A stretch of DNA of 48,517 nucleotides from the NCBI GenBank assembly GCA_004321925.1, contig SCQH01000044.1, forward strand, positions 1 through 48,517, given 5' to 3'. The notes under the pieces are model-generated. The model saw only the letters and a list, made by a program, of their open reading frames with translations, had not been told where the DNA came from and searched no databases. This DNA is from Nitrospirota bacterium (GTDB taxonomy: Bacteria > Nitrospirota > Thermodesulfovibrionia > Thermodesulfovibrionales > UBA6898). The position numbers and the translations under genes were made by a program. Shown here piece after piece: positions 15,371 through 24,183 of this stretch; positions within the stretch are counted from its first letter, which is position 1; every line of letters starts with the position of its first letter.

Positions 15371-15408
15371 AAAGGGTGCGCGGTGAGGACCGCGCGCCCT
15401 TTACTTAT
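15371..15408 (+). terminator. Strong rho-independent-like terminator before the exopolysaccharide genes
   Basis: AAAGGGTGCGCGGT (15371-15384) pairs with ACCGCGCGCCCTTT (15389-15402), with one G-T wobble and a GAGG tetraloop, followed by a T-rich stretch (TTTACTTAT). It would end transcription from the repeat-protein genes and separates them from the export gene at 15466. Confidence 0.75.
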
Positions 15409-15428
15409 GTCAGGGTACGTGTTAAAAT
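15400..15428 (+). promoter_or_regulatory. Possible sigma70-like promoter of the exopolysaccharide operon
   Basis: TTTACT (15400-15405), a 17-bp spacer and TAAAAT (15423-15428) fit a sigma70 promoter with moderate agreement. It sits just after the terminator hairpin and about 35 bp before the start at 15466, a sensible place for the first promoter of the polysaccharide operon. Confidence 0.45.
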
Positions 15429-15465
15429 TTTTATGTTAAAAATAATTCAAAGCAGGGGATGATAC

Positions 15466-17646
15466 ATGAAAAAAAATAGGTGTTATGGAATCGTTGCACT
15501 GCTCTGTTCCCTTATTCTGACAGGCCAGGTCTATGCCCAGGAGATCCAGAGCACGCAGGGGCTGTCCGGTTCCCCGTCTCAGCAGCTGTCGTCCCCGCAG
15601 TCTCTCCAACAGCCTGTCAACCAGCCTCTCCAGCAGCTCATTCTCCAGCAGCCGGTGAAGGCAGTAGAGCATAAGACCGTGCCAGACCGCACTTCCTCAG
15701 GGTTCGAGCAGTATGTGGCCGGCACCGCGTCCCTTGCCTTATCGACCGACATCAGGCAGTTCGGTTATGACCTCTTCGAAAAGCCGCCCTCGACCTTTGC
15801 CCCTGTCACGTCAGTGCCTGTCGGGCCTGACTATGTCCTTGGACCGGGAGACGAGATCAGGATAACGGTCTGGGGAAAGATAGACGGCACGTGGAATGTC
15901 GTGGTCGACAGGGATGGCAGCATCAGCCTCCCGAAGATCGGTATGCTCGGGGTGACCGGCCTGACCTTTCAGGAGCTGAAGGGGCTTCTGCAGAAGGAGT
16001 TCTCGAAGTACTTTACAGGATTTGAGATGAATGTCAGCATGGGGCCGCTCAGGACGATGAGGGTCTATATAGTCGGAAATGCGCAGCGGCCAGGGGCTTA
16101 TACGGTCTCTTCTCTCTCTACCATTATCAATGCGGTCTTCGAGGCCGGCGGACCGGCCAAGACAGGGAGCCTCAGGGACCTGCAGGTGAAACGCAACGGC
16201 CGGACGGTCGGCCATTTTGATATGTATGATTTCCTTCTGAAGGGAGATAAGGCACAGGACATCAGGCTTATGCCGGAGGATGTGATCTTTATCCCGCCGG
16301 TCGGGCCTCTGGTGGGGATAGCCGGCAATGTGAATACCCCTGCCATTTATGAGCTCAAGGGTGAAACGAGACTCCTCGATCTCATCCGGACGGCCGGCGG
16401 ACTTACCGGTATTGCCTTTAAGGGGCGGGTCCAGGTCCAGAGGATCGAGTCCCATCAGTTCAGGACGATCTTTGAAGGCGACCTGATCGATATGGATAAG
16501 AACGTTGCGAAGAATTTCCTCCTCCAATCCGGAGACCTTGTGAAGGTCTTCTCCGTGGTCGAGGCGAAGAACACGGTCACACTGACGGGAGCGGTCTCCT
16601 ATCCGGGAGACTACGGGGTGACCGCCGGCGTGACAAAGGTGAAGGACATTATCCAGCTTGCGGGAGGCCTGCTTTACTATGCTGCAAATCAGGCTGAGGT
16701 GACGAGGGTCACGGTTACGGGCGCGGGCCCGGTGACCGAGGTGTTCCCGATCGACCTTTCAAGGGCGCTTGAGGGCGATCCCCAGCATAACGTAGCCATG
16801 AAGGTGAATGATTATATTTTTGTCAGGACCGTTCCTGAATGGGACCTCTACCGTCTGGTGAGCATCTCCGGGGAGGTCAAATACCCCGGCGTATATACCA
16901 TCAGGAAGGGTGAAGTGCTGTCATCACTAATAGAAAGGGCCGGCGGATATACGGACAAGGCGTACCTGAAGGGGGCCATATTCAGGAGGGAAAGCGTCAG
17001 GGCGCTCCAGCAGAAGAGCCATGCCGAGATGATAGAGAGGCTCGACAGGGAGCTTTTTGCCAGAGGTTCTGCCCAGGCGTCTGTCGCCTCAAGCCAGGAG
17101 GAGATCCAGTCGAAGAAGGTCGAGCTTGAGCAGAAGCAGAAGTTCGTCGAATCCCTTCGCAGCATTAAGGTCACGGGGAGGATGACGATCGGACTGTCTC
17201 ACCTGAGACTCCTGAAGGGGAGCGAATCAGACCTTGAACTCGAAAACAACGACAGTCTTTTTATTCCGGCCAAAAACAATGTGGTCAACGTGTCAGGCTC
17301 TGTCATGTCCCTGGGCAGTTTTGTCTATCGCAGCAGCCTGGACTACCGGGACTATGTGGAGATGGCCGGCGGGTACTCGGATTCAGCCGACCGGAGCAAT
17401 GTCTATGTGCTGAAGGTCGACGGGAGCGCGAGAAAGCTTACACGGGGCTTCATGAACTGGAACTCAGCAAAGACCCGCTGGGAAGTGAGCGCCTACGGTG
17501 ATGACGTCAGGGAGATCGACCCCGGGGATACCATTGTCGTTCCTGAGAAGCTTGAGCGTATCGCGTGGCTGCGCGAGTTCAAGGACATAACCCAGATCCT
17601 GATGCAGATCGCGGTGGCCGCAGGCGTTGTCGTGAATCTTTTTTAG
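15466..17646 (+). CDS. Polysaccharide export protein with several SLBB domains (Wza-like)
   Basis: This is the outer-membrane/periplasmic export channel component of a Wzx/Wzy-type exopolysaccharide pathway. The start at ATG 15466 follows AGGGG. The signal peptide ends near VYAQ (about residue 25), without the lipobox cysteine of Escherichia coli Wza. A glutamine/proline-rich linker (about 30-65) follows. The Poly_export domain begins at YVLGPGDEIRI (residue 123). About five SLBB-like repeats follow, each with a G.V..PG.Y start and an AGG end; the fourth is interrupted by a charged, probably coiled-coil stretch near 525-565. A hydrophobic C-terminal segment (about 705-726) may cross a membrane. 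At 726 residues it is about twice the length of Wza (~380), as in other multi-SLBB homologues. Confidence 0.9.
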   Translation: MKKNRCYGIVALLCSLILTGQVYAQEIQSTQGLSGSPSQQLSSPQSLQQPVNQPLQQLILQQPVKAVEHKTVPDRTSSGFEQYVAGTASLALSTDIRQFGYDLFEKPPSTFAPVTSVPVGPDYVLGPGDEIRITVWGKIDGTWNVVVDRDGSISLPKIGMLGVTGLTFQELKGLLQKEFSKYFTGFEMNVSMGPLRTMRVYIVGNAQRPGAYTVSSLSTIINAVFEAGGPAKTGSLRDLQVKRNGRTVGHFDMYDFLLKGDKAQDIRLMPEDVIFIPPVGPLVGIAGNVNTPAIYELKGETRLLDLIRTAGGLTGIAFKGRVQVQRIESHQFRTIFEGDLIDMDKNVAKNFLLQSGDLVKVFSVVEAKNTVTLTGAVSYPGDYGVTAGVTKVKDIIQLAGGLLYYAANQAEVTRVTVTGAGPVTEVFPIDLSRALEGDPQHNVAMKVNDYIFVRTVPEWDLYRLVSISGEVKYPGVYTIRKGEVLSSLIERAGGYTDKAYLKGAIFRRESVRALQQKSHAEMIERLDRELFARGSAQASVASSQEEIQSKKVELEQKQKFVESLRSIKVTGRMTIGLSHLRLLKGSESDLELENNDSLFIPAKNNVVNVSGSVMSLGSFVYRSSLDYRDYVEMAGGYSDSADRSNVYVLKVDGSARKLTRGFMNWNSAKTRWEVSAYGDDVREIDPGDTIVVPEKLERIAWLREFKDITQILMQIAVAAGVVVNLF

Positions 17647-17692
17647 CGTTACACATGGGGAGAAGGAAGCGATGCATTCAGGCTGACGGCCC

Positions 17693-19756
17693 ATGACGTA
17701 TATCCGCGGCCTCGTTCTTTTTTTTCTCATTCTGTTCTCCTTTGTTGTCACCCCTGTCCGTGCAGGCGACGAGCCCTTTACGGGGCCTGCCAGCGGCGGG
17801 GGCACCGGCCTGCTGACGATTCCCACGGCACGTGTCATAAAAGAAAATACCTATCGTATCGGTTTCGGCTGGGTGGATCCCTACACGTATTATTATGCGA
17901 CCCTGAGTCCGCTCGCGGGTCTCGAGATAAACGGCAGGATCACCTCGATCAGGGGCGTGCCCGCATTTCCCGGCAGGACCGGCGGCCAGGGCGATTTTAA
18001 GGACAAGGCGATCGACTTCAAGTTCCAGCTCATACCCGAAGGGAAATATATGCCCGCCATGGCCGTAGGGATAATGGACCCGCAGGGCACGCGCATTTAT
18101 GCGTCCCAACTCGTTGTAGTAAGCAAACAGATATATCCCTTCGATTTCACTCTGGGTTTCGGCAATGGCAGGTTCGGGAAAAAGCCGCTGCTGCCCCTGG
18201 ATGAGACGATAAAGATCGAGATGATCTCCGACCCAAAGGCATGGCTTAAAGACTCTCAGTTTTTCTGGGGTGTGCAGTTCAGGCCCTCTGAAAAATACGC
18301 CCTCATGCTCGAATACAGCCCGATCCGGTATCACAAACAGACCAGCGACCCGGCCCAGGCGAAATACTTTAATGAGTCTGTGCCTTCGCACTATAGTTTC
18401 GGCGCCAGGTGGAGGCCATACAGCTGGGCTGAGTTCGATCTGAGCTACCAGAGGGGAAATAAATTAGGGCTCGGGTTTTCGATGGACTTTGAGCTCGGGA
18501 AGCCTCTTGTTCCGCTGTATGACCGCCCATACAAGGAGGCCCCGGGCAGCGGTCTGAATCCTGTGGCAGAGCGTATAACAGAGGCCCTGCATGCTATAGG
18601 GTTCAGTGATATCACGGTGACCCTGAAAGGCGAGCACCTTTCCCTTGCGGCTCAAAATGACACGTATTATTACGCACCGAAGGCCGTGGGGAGGATGCTG
18701 AAGACCCTGCATGGCATTGCGCCTGACACGGTGAAACATTTCCATCTCCTTCTGAGGGAGAACGGGGTCCCCATGACCAGCTTTTCCATGGAACGGATCG
18801 ATGTGAGAGATCTCTTCTCTGAAAAACTGAGCGCGGGGGAGTTCCTCCGTCTTGTAGAGACAAAGACCGATCCTGCAGGCAGCGCTGACGCGACCGGCAG
18901 GCACAGGAAGTTGTTCACTTACGGGGTCAAGCCTGTTGTAGAGACGCTGCTTAATGACCCGACGGGCTTTTTCAGATACAGGGTCGGTGCAAAGGCATGG
19001 GGCAGTTATCATCCCTGGACGGGCGCTTCTTTCATTGCAGGGCTTGAGGGATTTCCCCTGAATAATGTTACTTCAACCAATGAACCGCTCTCAATACCTG
19101 TCAGGTCCGACCTTGTATTGTTCAAAAGGAAGGATGTGGTTCTTGACAGGCTTATGGTCGATCAGATCTACAAGGGAGGGCATGAGCTTTATGGCCGGGC
19201 CGCTGCCGGTCTGCTTGAGGTCCAGTACGCGGGGATCGACGCAGAGGTGGCCATGCCTCTTTTTAAGGGAAGGCTCCTGGTCGGTCTGGGGGGCAGCTAT
19301 GTTAAGAAAAGAGATCCGGACAATCTGTTTGCCTTGAAGACTGATGGCGTCAAGGATACCTTCAGCACCGCATTCGTGAACGCCAGGATTAATTTTCCGG
19401 AGAAGGAGATCTCTGTAGATCTCAAGGCCGGAAAGTTCCTGGCAGGGGATAAAGGGGTCAGGGTCGGCATGTCGAAGTTCATCAACGGTGTTGTTATCTC
19501 TGCCTGGTACAGCCGCACCGGCACATCCATCTTCCAGGACAATTTCAACAGGGGTTACCACGACAAAGGGATATCGATCTCGATCCCGCTGAGGCTGTTC
19601 AAGGGATCGGATTCGAAGACCTCGTACACGTATTCACTGTCCCCATGGACACGCGACGTTGCGCAGGATATCGACCACTTCAATACGCTCTTTGATTTCA
19701 TAGGAAGGAACCAGAAGATCTATATAGAGAAGGACGCCAGAGAGCTTATCAGGTAG
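17693..19756 (+). CDS. YjbH-like exopolysaccharide outer-membrane protein
   Basis: The protein has 687 residues, a signal peptide ending near VRAG (residue 25) and the motif GLLTIPTARV near residue 40. This matches the opening of the YjbH family (DUF940), whose members accompany YjbE-F-G in exopolysaccharide production. The long beta-rich body, with alternating aromatic strands and an aromatic/charged end, fits an outer-membrane barrel. It follows the SLBB export gene by 46 bp. No clear ribosome site precedes ATG 17693. Instead GGAGAAGGAAG precedes an in-frame ATG at 17672 that meets TGA after four codons, so translation may depend on restart or coupling. The family is normal in size and the exact biochemical role is not known. 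Confidence 0.8.
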   Translation: MTYIRGLVLFFLILFSFVVTPVRAGDEPFTGPASGGGTGLLTIPTARVIKENTYRIGFGWVDPYTYYYATLSPLAGLEINGRITSIRGVPAFPGRTGGQGDFKDKAIDFKFQLIPEGKYMPAMAVGIMDPQGTRIYASQLVVVSKQIYPFDFTLGFGNGRFGKKPLLPLDETIKIEMISDPKAWLKDSQFFWGVQFRPSEKYALMLEYSPIRYHKQTSDPAQAKYFNESVPSHYSFGARWRPYSWAEFDLSYQRGNKLGLGFSMDFELGKPLVPLYDRPYKEAPGSGLNPVAERITEALHAIGFSDITVTLKGEHLSLAAQNDTYYYAPKAVGRMLKTLHGIAPDTVKHFHLLLRENGVPMTSFSMERIDVRDLFSEKLSAGEFLRLVETKTDPAGSADATGRHRKLFTYGVKPVVETLLNDPTGFFRYRVGAKAWGSYHPWTGASFIAGLEGFPLNNVTSTNEPLSIPVRSDLVLFKRKDVVLDRLMVDQIYKGGHELYGRAAAGLLEVQYAGIDAEVAMPLFKGRLLVGLGGSYVKKRDPDNLFALKTDGVKDTFSTAFVNARINFPEKEISVDLKAGKFLAGDKGVRVGMSKFINGVVISAWYSRTGTSIFQDNFNRGYHDKGISISIPLRLFKGSDSKTSYTYSLSPWTRDVAQDIDHFNTLFDFIGRNQKIYIEKDARELIR

Positions 19757-19767
19757 GAAATAATCAC

Positions 19768-19796
19768 TTGACAAACCTGTACTTATGGGAGATAAT
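19768..19796 (+). promoter_or_regulatory. Consensus-like sigma70 promoter
   Basis: TTGACA (19768-19773), a spacer of exactly 17 bp and GATAAT (19791-19796) make this the best promoter in the window. It would start transcription near 19803 and give a ~65-nt leader with a small hairpin (AGCCG-GTAA-CGGCT) before the small gene at 19869. Confidence 0.75.
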
Positions 19797-19868
19797 AAAG
19801 ACATCAATATATTTATTGGCACAGCCGGTAACGGCTATATCAAGGTAACCAATCAGAGGAGGTCTGAC

Positions 19869-20150
19869 ATGAAGCATCTGTTGAACGCGAAAATGGTGGT
19901 GGTAGTCCTGAGCATCTTTCTGGTGAGCATGGCCCTGTTGCCCGGCTTTGTGACCAAGGTCATGGCAGAGAACCTTCCTCCGGGAAGCATACAGATTGCT
20001 GCTGTAGGTGACGCCGGAGCGTCCGGCGGTGGTGCAACGAATGCCGGGATCAGCGGCGGAACCGTTCTGCTGATAGTTCTCGGGGCAGCCGGACTTGCGG
20101 CGCTGGCCCTGTCCTCAGGCGGCAGCAACAGCACAACCGTAAATCACTAA
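19869..20150 (+). CDS. Small exported or membrane protein of unknown function (93 aa)
   Basis: The start is ATG 19869, seven bases after AGAGGAGG (19855-19862). A longer frame from ATG 19785 overlaps the promoter and is unlikely. The protein has an N-terminal signal-like segment (VVVVLSIFLVSMALLPGF, ending near MAEN), a glycine/alanine-rich middle (about 45-62) and a C-terminal hydrophobic segment (TVLLIVLGAAGLAALALSSGG), then a short serine/threonine tail. It has its own strong promoter and an excellent terminator, so it may be made in larger amounts than its neighbours. Its place between the YjbH-like and Wzz-like genes suggests a role in polysaccharide export or attachment. I do not recognise a family. 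Confidence 0.75.
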   Translation: MKHLLNAKMVVVVLSIFLVSMALLPGFVTKVMAENLPPGSIQIAAVGDAGASGGGATNAGISGGTVLLIVLGAAGLAALALSSGGSNSTTVNH

Positions 20151-20166
20151 GGAATTAATCATCCGA

Positions 20167-20202
20167 AAGGCTGAAGACCTCAAGGTTTTCAGCCTTTTTT
20201 TT
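20167..20202 (+). terminator. Rho-independent terminator after the small exported protein
   Basis: AAGGCTGAAGACCT (20167-20180) pairs with AGGTTTTCAGCCTT (20183-20196) through a two-base gap and one wobble, followed by a run of eight Ts. The next gene begins only 24 bp later with its own AGGAGG, so this may be a partial terminator that lowers read-through. Confidence 0.85.
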
Positions 20203-20225
20203 GACCGGGGAAAGGAGGAGCATTC

Positions 20226-20723
20226 ATGAAAGACCGTTTCATTCTCAGCTTCACGCTTCTCCTCCTTGTCTTCAGCCAGCCGCTTCCCGCTTTTGCCGTC
20301 AGTTCCGAGAGCGAGATGGATATGATACTCACCTCAGCGGAGTCCGTGTTCAAGTCAATGAAGAGCAGGAGCTATGCCCTCATATGGGGAGGGCTCTCGG
20401 CCAAATCACAGGAGACGATCGTGGAGGACACTCAGAAAAGCCTGCAGAAGTCAGGCGTAAGTTCTTATACGAATGAACAGCTCGCGGTTGATTTTTCTTC
20501 AGGCGCTGTCCTGGCGAAGGCGTACTGGGACTCTTTTTTAAATAATTTTGATCCCGACACGGTCCTGTCACAGAGCACCTGGAAGATGGGACCGATCAAA
20601 AACGATAAGGCTGATGTTATAATATCCTATAAGAAATCCGAAAATCCTGCGGTCCTGAAAATGCTCCGTGAGGAAGGTTCCTGGAAGGTCGGACTCGTGG
20701 AGACCTTCTGGCTGAGGAAATAA
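20226..20723 (+). CDS. Exported protein of unknown function in the exopolysaccharide operon (165 aa)
   Basis: ATG 20226 follows AAAGGAGGAG. The signal peptide ends near AFAV (about residue 24). The mature protein, about 140 residues, alternates helix (SEMDMILTSAESVFKSMKS) and strand (DKADVIISYKK, GSWKVGLVETFW). The order resembles small NTF2-like or DUF4878-like secreted domains, but that is only an impression. There are no cysteines and no lipobox. One base separates its stop from the Wzz-like gene, so it is tightly coupled to chain-length control. Confidence 0.7.
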   Translation: MKDRFILSFTLLLLVFSQPLPAFAVSSESEMDMILTSAESVFKSMKSRSYALIWGGLSAKSQETIVEDTQKSLQKSGVSSYTNEQLAVDFSSGAVLAKAYWDSFLNNFDPDTVLSQSTWKMGPIKNDKADVIISYKKSENPAVLKMLREEGSWKVGLVETFWLRK

Positions 20724-20724
20724 G

Positions 20725-21909
20725 ATGAGTTCGAAAGACGAAGCGAACATACTGGATCATGTTACGGTCCTCCTGAAGCGGAAGGGGTTTATTGCAGGCA
20801 TAACTGTCGCCTGTGTCGTTATAGCGGCAATAGCCGGTTTTGTCCTTCCCCCTACCTACCGGGCAGAGACGAGGATACTGCCTCCCCAGCAGAACAGCTC
20901 GGCATTGTCCGCATATCTTTTGTCCCAGCTGAACAGCCCGGTCCTGGCAAGCGGCGCACTCGGCATGAAGAGCAGCCCAGTCGGTCTTTATACCGGGATG
21001 CTCAGGAGCAGGGTGGTCCTTGACCGCATCATCGACCGGTTCAGCCTGGTTTCGGTCTATAAGAAGAAATACCGCGAGGATGCGAGGAAATGCCTGTCAT
21101 CCGCCCTGAAGGTGCAGGACGACAGGAAAAGCGGCATCATTGCGGTGCGTGTTGAGGACCGGGATGCAAAAAGGTCTGCGGATATGGCCAATGCCTTTGT
21201 CGAGGAGCTGAAAGTCCTCGCGCAGAGCCTCGCAGTTTCAGAGGCCTCCCAAAGAAGGCTTTTCCTTGAAGGTCAGATAAAGAGCACCCAGGAGAACCTG
21301 AAAAGATCAGAAGAGGCAATGAAGGGCTTCCTGGAAAGGACAGGAACGGTCAGGATCGAAGAACAGGCAAAGGTCCTCATCGAGGCCGTTGCTCGCCTGC
21401 GGGCGGAGATCTCGGCAAAGGAAGTGCAGTTGAGGGTCTTAAAAAGCTACTCCACATCACGCAACCCTGACGTCCAGAAGATCGAAGAAGAGGTCAAGGG
21501 GATGAGGGAGCAGCTTGCGAGGCTTGATACCAAAAGCAGCGGAGCTGCAGATAATTCCCTGTCCATGGGAAAACTGGCCGGGGCCGGTGTCGAATATGCC
21601 GGAAAGCTGCGGGAGCTGAAGTTCAATGAGGCGCTCTATGAACAGCTCGTCAAACATTTTGAGGCGGCGCGTCTTGATGAAGCGCGGGACGGAGCCCTCA
21701 TCCAGGTCATTGATAATGCGGTCACGCCTGAAAAGCGCATAAGGCCCAAACGCCTTCTCCTGATTGCCATTGCTGCAGTAGCAGGCTTTTTCTTTGCCAT
21801 CATTGCCGCTTTTTTCCTGGAATACCGCGATAGTCTTTCTGCTGACGCCGGAAACAGCGAGAGGATAGCAAAGCTGAAGCAGTATGCCGCAATCCTTCCG
21901 GGGCAGTAA
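20725..21909 (+). CDS. Wzz/GNVR-type polysaccharide chain-length determinant
   Basis: This inner-membrane protein sets polymer length in Wzy-dependent pathways. Its 394 residues show the family layout: a short cytoplasmic tail, a first membrane segment (about 21-41, ending in PPTYRAETRILPP), a long periplasmic coiled-coil region (about 160-300) and a second membrane segment (about 345-367). The usual GNVR-type sequence before TM2 is represented by VIDNAVTPEKRIRPKR. There is no tyrosine-kinase domain or Walker A after TM2, so this is a plain PCP1/PCP2b-like protein rather than a kinase fusion. The start overlaps by one-base spacing with the upstream gene. It ends inside the start of the flippase gene. 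Confidence 0.9.
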   Translation: MSSKDEANILDHVTVLLKRKGFIAGITVACVVIAAIAGFVLPPTYRAETRILPPQQNSSALSAYLLSQLNSPVLASGALGMKSSPVGLYTGMLRSRVVLDRIIDRFSLVSVYKKKYREDARKCLSSALKVQDDRKSGIIAVRVEDRDAKRSADMANAFVEELKVLAQSLAVSEASQRRLFLEGQIKSTQENLKRSEEAMKGFLERTGTVRIEEQAKVLIEAVARLRAEISAKEVQLRVLKSYSTSRNPDVQKIEEEVKGMREQLARLDTKSSGAADNSLSMGKLAGAGVEYAGKLRELKFNEALYEQLVKHFEAARLDEARDGALIQVIDNAVTPEKRIRPKRLLLIAIAAVAGFFFAIIAAFFLEYRDSLSADAGNSERIAKLKQYAAILPGQ

Positions 21910-23437
21910 TCAAAAAGGTGTGCAGCCCGCGCTGAGTTCCCCATCAACCAGCGGACGTCTACTCGCACATAACACACTCTTAACCCTCGCCGGTCAGGTC
22001 ATCCCCCTCGTTATTGCCCTTTCTGTCATCCCGGTGCTTCTGAAAGGTCTCGGCACCGACAGATTCGGTGTGCTGACACTTTCGTGGATGGTCCTCGGAT
22101 ATTTCAGTCTCTTTGACCTCGGGCTGGGAAGGGCAACGACCCGGTTCGTTGCTGAGGCCCTTGGAAAAAATGAGACCGGAAGTCTCCCTGAACTGATCTG
22201 GACATCCTTCAGCCTGCATCTGATGCTTGGTATCACTACGGGGCTTATCCTGGCGCTGCTCACGCCATTGCTGGCGGGGAGGATACTCAGGATCTCCCCT
22301 GAAATGATCGGGGACGCCATCACCACGTTCCTCATACTTTCTGCAGCCATCCCCGTTATCCTTGCATCCACCGTGTTGCGCGGAGTGCTTGAGGCAAGCC
22401 AGAGATTTGACCTCATCAATATGGTCCAGATACCGGCCGGCTCACTGACATTTTTGCTGCCGCTTGCAGGTCTTTTCATCGGCTTCGGGCTGCCGGGGAT
22501 CGTCGCCCTCCTGATGCTTGCCCGGTTGGGGGCAGCGTTCGCCTATCTTCTGTTATGCATGAAGGTCTTTCCCGTGCTGAGGAACGGGTACCGCTTTGAC
22601 CGGAGGGTGATGCGTCCGCTTCTGTCCTTCGGGGGCTGGATCACCGTCTCCAATATTGTGGGGCCTGTCCTGATATACCTTGACCGCTTTATGCTCGGGG
22701 CCCTTGTCTCGATGGCCGCGGTCGCTTACTATACGGCCCCTTTTGAGGTGGTGACGCGTCTCATGGTCTTTCCGATGAGCCTTATCATGGTCCTCTTCCC
22801 TGTCTTCAGCGCTGCAGGGAACCTGCCCGGGGAGCAGATCGCGCGGCTTTATACCCGTTCCATAAAGTATCTTCTCCTTGTGATGGGCCCCGTGCTGCTG
22901 ATCATGATCCTTTTTGCCGGCCAGATCCTCAGCCTCTGGCTCGGGAGCGACGTTGCGGAGAAGAGCACCCTGGCCTTCCAGATCCTTGCCGCTGGCATGC
23001 TGCTGACCCCTGTACAGGTCTCTGTCAGCCTGCTGCAGGGCATCGGCCGGCCGGATATCTCGGCGAAGTTCTATCTTCTTGAACTGCTGTTTTATCTGCC
23101 GATGCTGTGGTTCCTGGTCAGAGGTCTCGGTATCCCCGGCGCAGCCCTGGCATGGACCCTCAAGGCGCTCATTGACACAATTCTCCTTTTCATTGCCTCG
23201 GGGAGGTTTTATGATATCGGGACGAGGGTGCTTTCGGAAAATGGTCTCCTCAGAGGGATATTCGCCCTGATGACCCTGGCCGTCCTTTTTTCAGTTGTCC
23301 ATTTTTCAGGGCTCGCCCTTCGACCGCAGATCGTCATGGCGGCGGGAGCCCTTATCCTTTTTGGGCTGGTCTCCTGGTATTATGTGCTTGATGGTAAGGA
23401 CCGGGCACTGCTTCATGCCGGTTCGTCAGGGAGCTAG
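21884..23437 (+). CDS. Polysaccharide flippase (Wzx/MATE-like oligosaccharide transporter)
   Basis: This is an inner-membrane exporter moving lipid-linked repeat units to the periplasmic face. The 517 residues contain about 12-14 hydrophobic segments and the early motif GLGTDRFGVLTLSW, typical of the RfbX/Wzx group. The listed ATG overlaps the Wzz-like gene by 26 bp. A GTG at 21920 would start after that stop and is equally possible (neither has a strong ribosome site). Its location between chain-length control and the polymerase/transferase genes matches a complete Wzx/Wzy set. Confidence 0.9.
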   Translation: MPQSFRGSNQKGVQPALSSPSTSGRLLAHNTLLTLAGQVIPLVIALSVIPVLLKGLGTDRFGVLTLSWMVLGYFSLFDLGLGRATTRFVAEALGKNETGSLPELIWTSFSLHLMLGITTGLILALLTPLLAGRILRISPEMIGDAITTFLILSAAIPVILASTVLRGVLEASQRFDLINMVQIPAGSLTFLLPLAGLFIGFGLPGIVALLMLARLGAAFAYLLLCMKVFPVLRNGYRFDRRVMRPLLSFGGWITVSNIVGPVLIYLDRFMLGALVSMAAVAYYTAPFEVVTRLMVFPMSLIMVLFPVFSAAGNLPGEQIARLYTRSIKYLLLVMGPVLLIMILFAGQILSLWLGSDVAEKSTLAFQILAAGMLLTPVQVSVSLLQGIGRPDISAKFYLLELLFYLPMLWFLVRGLGIPGAALAWTLKALIDTILLFIASGRFYDIGTRVLSENGLLRGIFALMTLAVLFSVVHFSGLALRPQIVMAAGALILFGLVSWYYVLDGKDRALLHAGSSGS

Positions 23438-23487
23438 AGGCATGCGAATTCTGACTTATATTAACTGCGAGTGAAGAGGGGCGCGCT

Positions 23488-24177
23488 ATGTGCAATATGG
23501 CCTGTATAGAGTTTGGAGAGAAGAACCTGACCAATGAGGATATCGGCCGGAAGAGGGTGATCGAGGTCGGGGCCTACGATGTGAACGGGAGCCTCAGGCC
23601 GGTGATCGAGGTGCGGAAGCCTGCAGAGTACGTCGGGGTCGATATCGCGGGGGGATACGGGGTCGATGTTGTCTGCCCTGCCGAAGATCTCCTGGAGAGG
23701 TTCGGCAGGGAGAGCTTCGACCTTGTTGTATCGACCGAGATGCTGGAGCATGTCAGGGACTGGAGAAAGGTCATATCGAACTTCAAGGGTATCTGCAGGC
23801 CCGGGGGGGCGATCCTTATTACGACAAGGTCACGGGGGTTTGCCTATCATGGCTGGCCCTATGATTTCTGGAGATTCGAGCCTTCGGACATGGAGCAGAT
23901 ATTCGCCGATTTCAGTATCGAGCATCTGGAGAAGGACCCGCTGATGCCCGGGGTCTTCATCAAGGCCAGGAAACCGGAGGTCTTTCATGAAAAGGGTCTG
24001 GCGGATATGGAGCTCTATTCGGTCATAACAGACGGGAGGGTCAGGGATATCGACGACAGGACACTTGAAGGCCGCCTGAAACAGCTCGCTGAGCAATACC
24101 CCGCTGAAAGGATGACCCTTAAGGGCCGGCTGCGGACGATGCTCAGGAATATGATATGGAAGCTAAAGAAGATATAA
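23488..24177 (+). CDS. Class I SAM-dependent methyltransferase
   Basis: The 229-residue protein has a Methyltransf_11-like fold. The SAM motif I is VIEVGAYDVNG (residues 24-34), where the usual second glycine is replaced. The acidic strand-two end is VGVDI (49-53), and FDLVVSTEMLEHV follows near 77-89, the standard motif II region. GAGGGG lies just upstream of ATG 23488. It is the first of two methyltransferases in a row, six bases before the next. It probably methylates a sugar nucleotide or a glycan residue in this polysaccharide pathway. The substrate cannot be read from sequence. Confidence 0.85.
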   Translation: MCNMACIEFGEKNLTNEDIGRKRVIEVGAYDVNGSLRPVIEVRKPAEYVGVDIAGGYGVDVVCPAEDLLERFGRESFDLVVSTEMLEHVRDWRKVISNFKGICRPGGAILITTRSRGFAYHGWPYDFWRFEPSDMEQIFADFSIEHLEKDPLMPGVFIKARKPEVFHEKGLADMELYSVITDGRVRDIDDRTLEGRLKQLAEQYPAERMTLKGRLRTMLRNMIWKLKKI

Positions 24178-24183
24178 TAGAGA

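Noticed and set aside
15270-15400. Riboswitch (c-di-GMP type) after the fifth repeat-protein gene
   Set aside because: Two stem-loops are present but conserved GEMM bases are missing, and the position after a stop with a T-rich 3' end fits a terminator.
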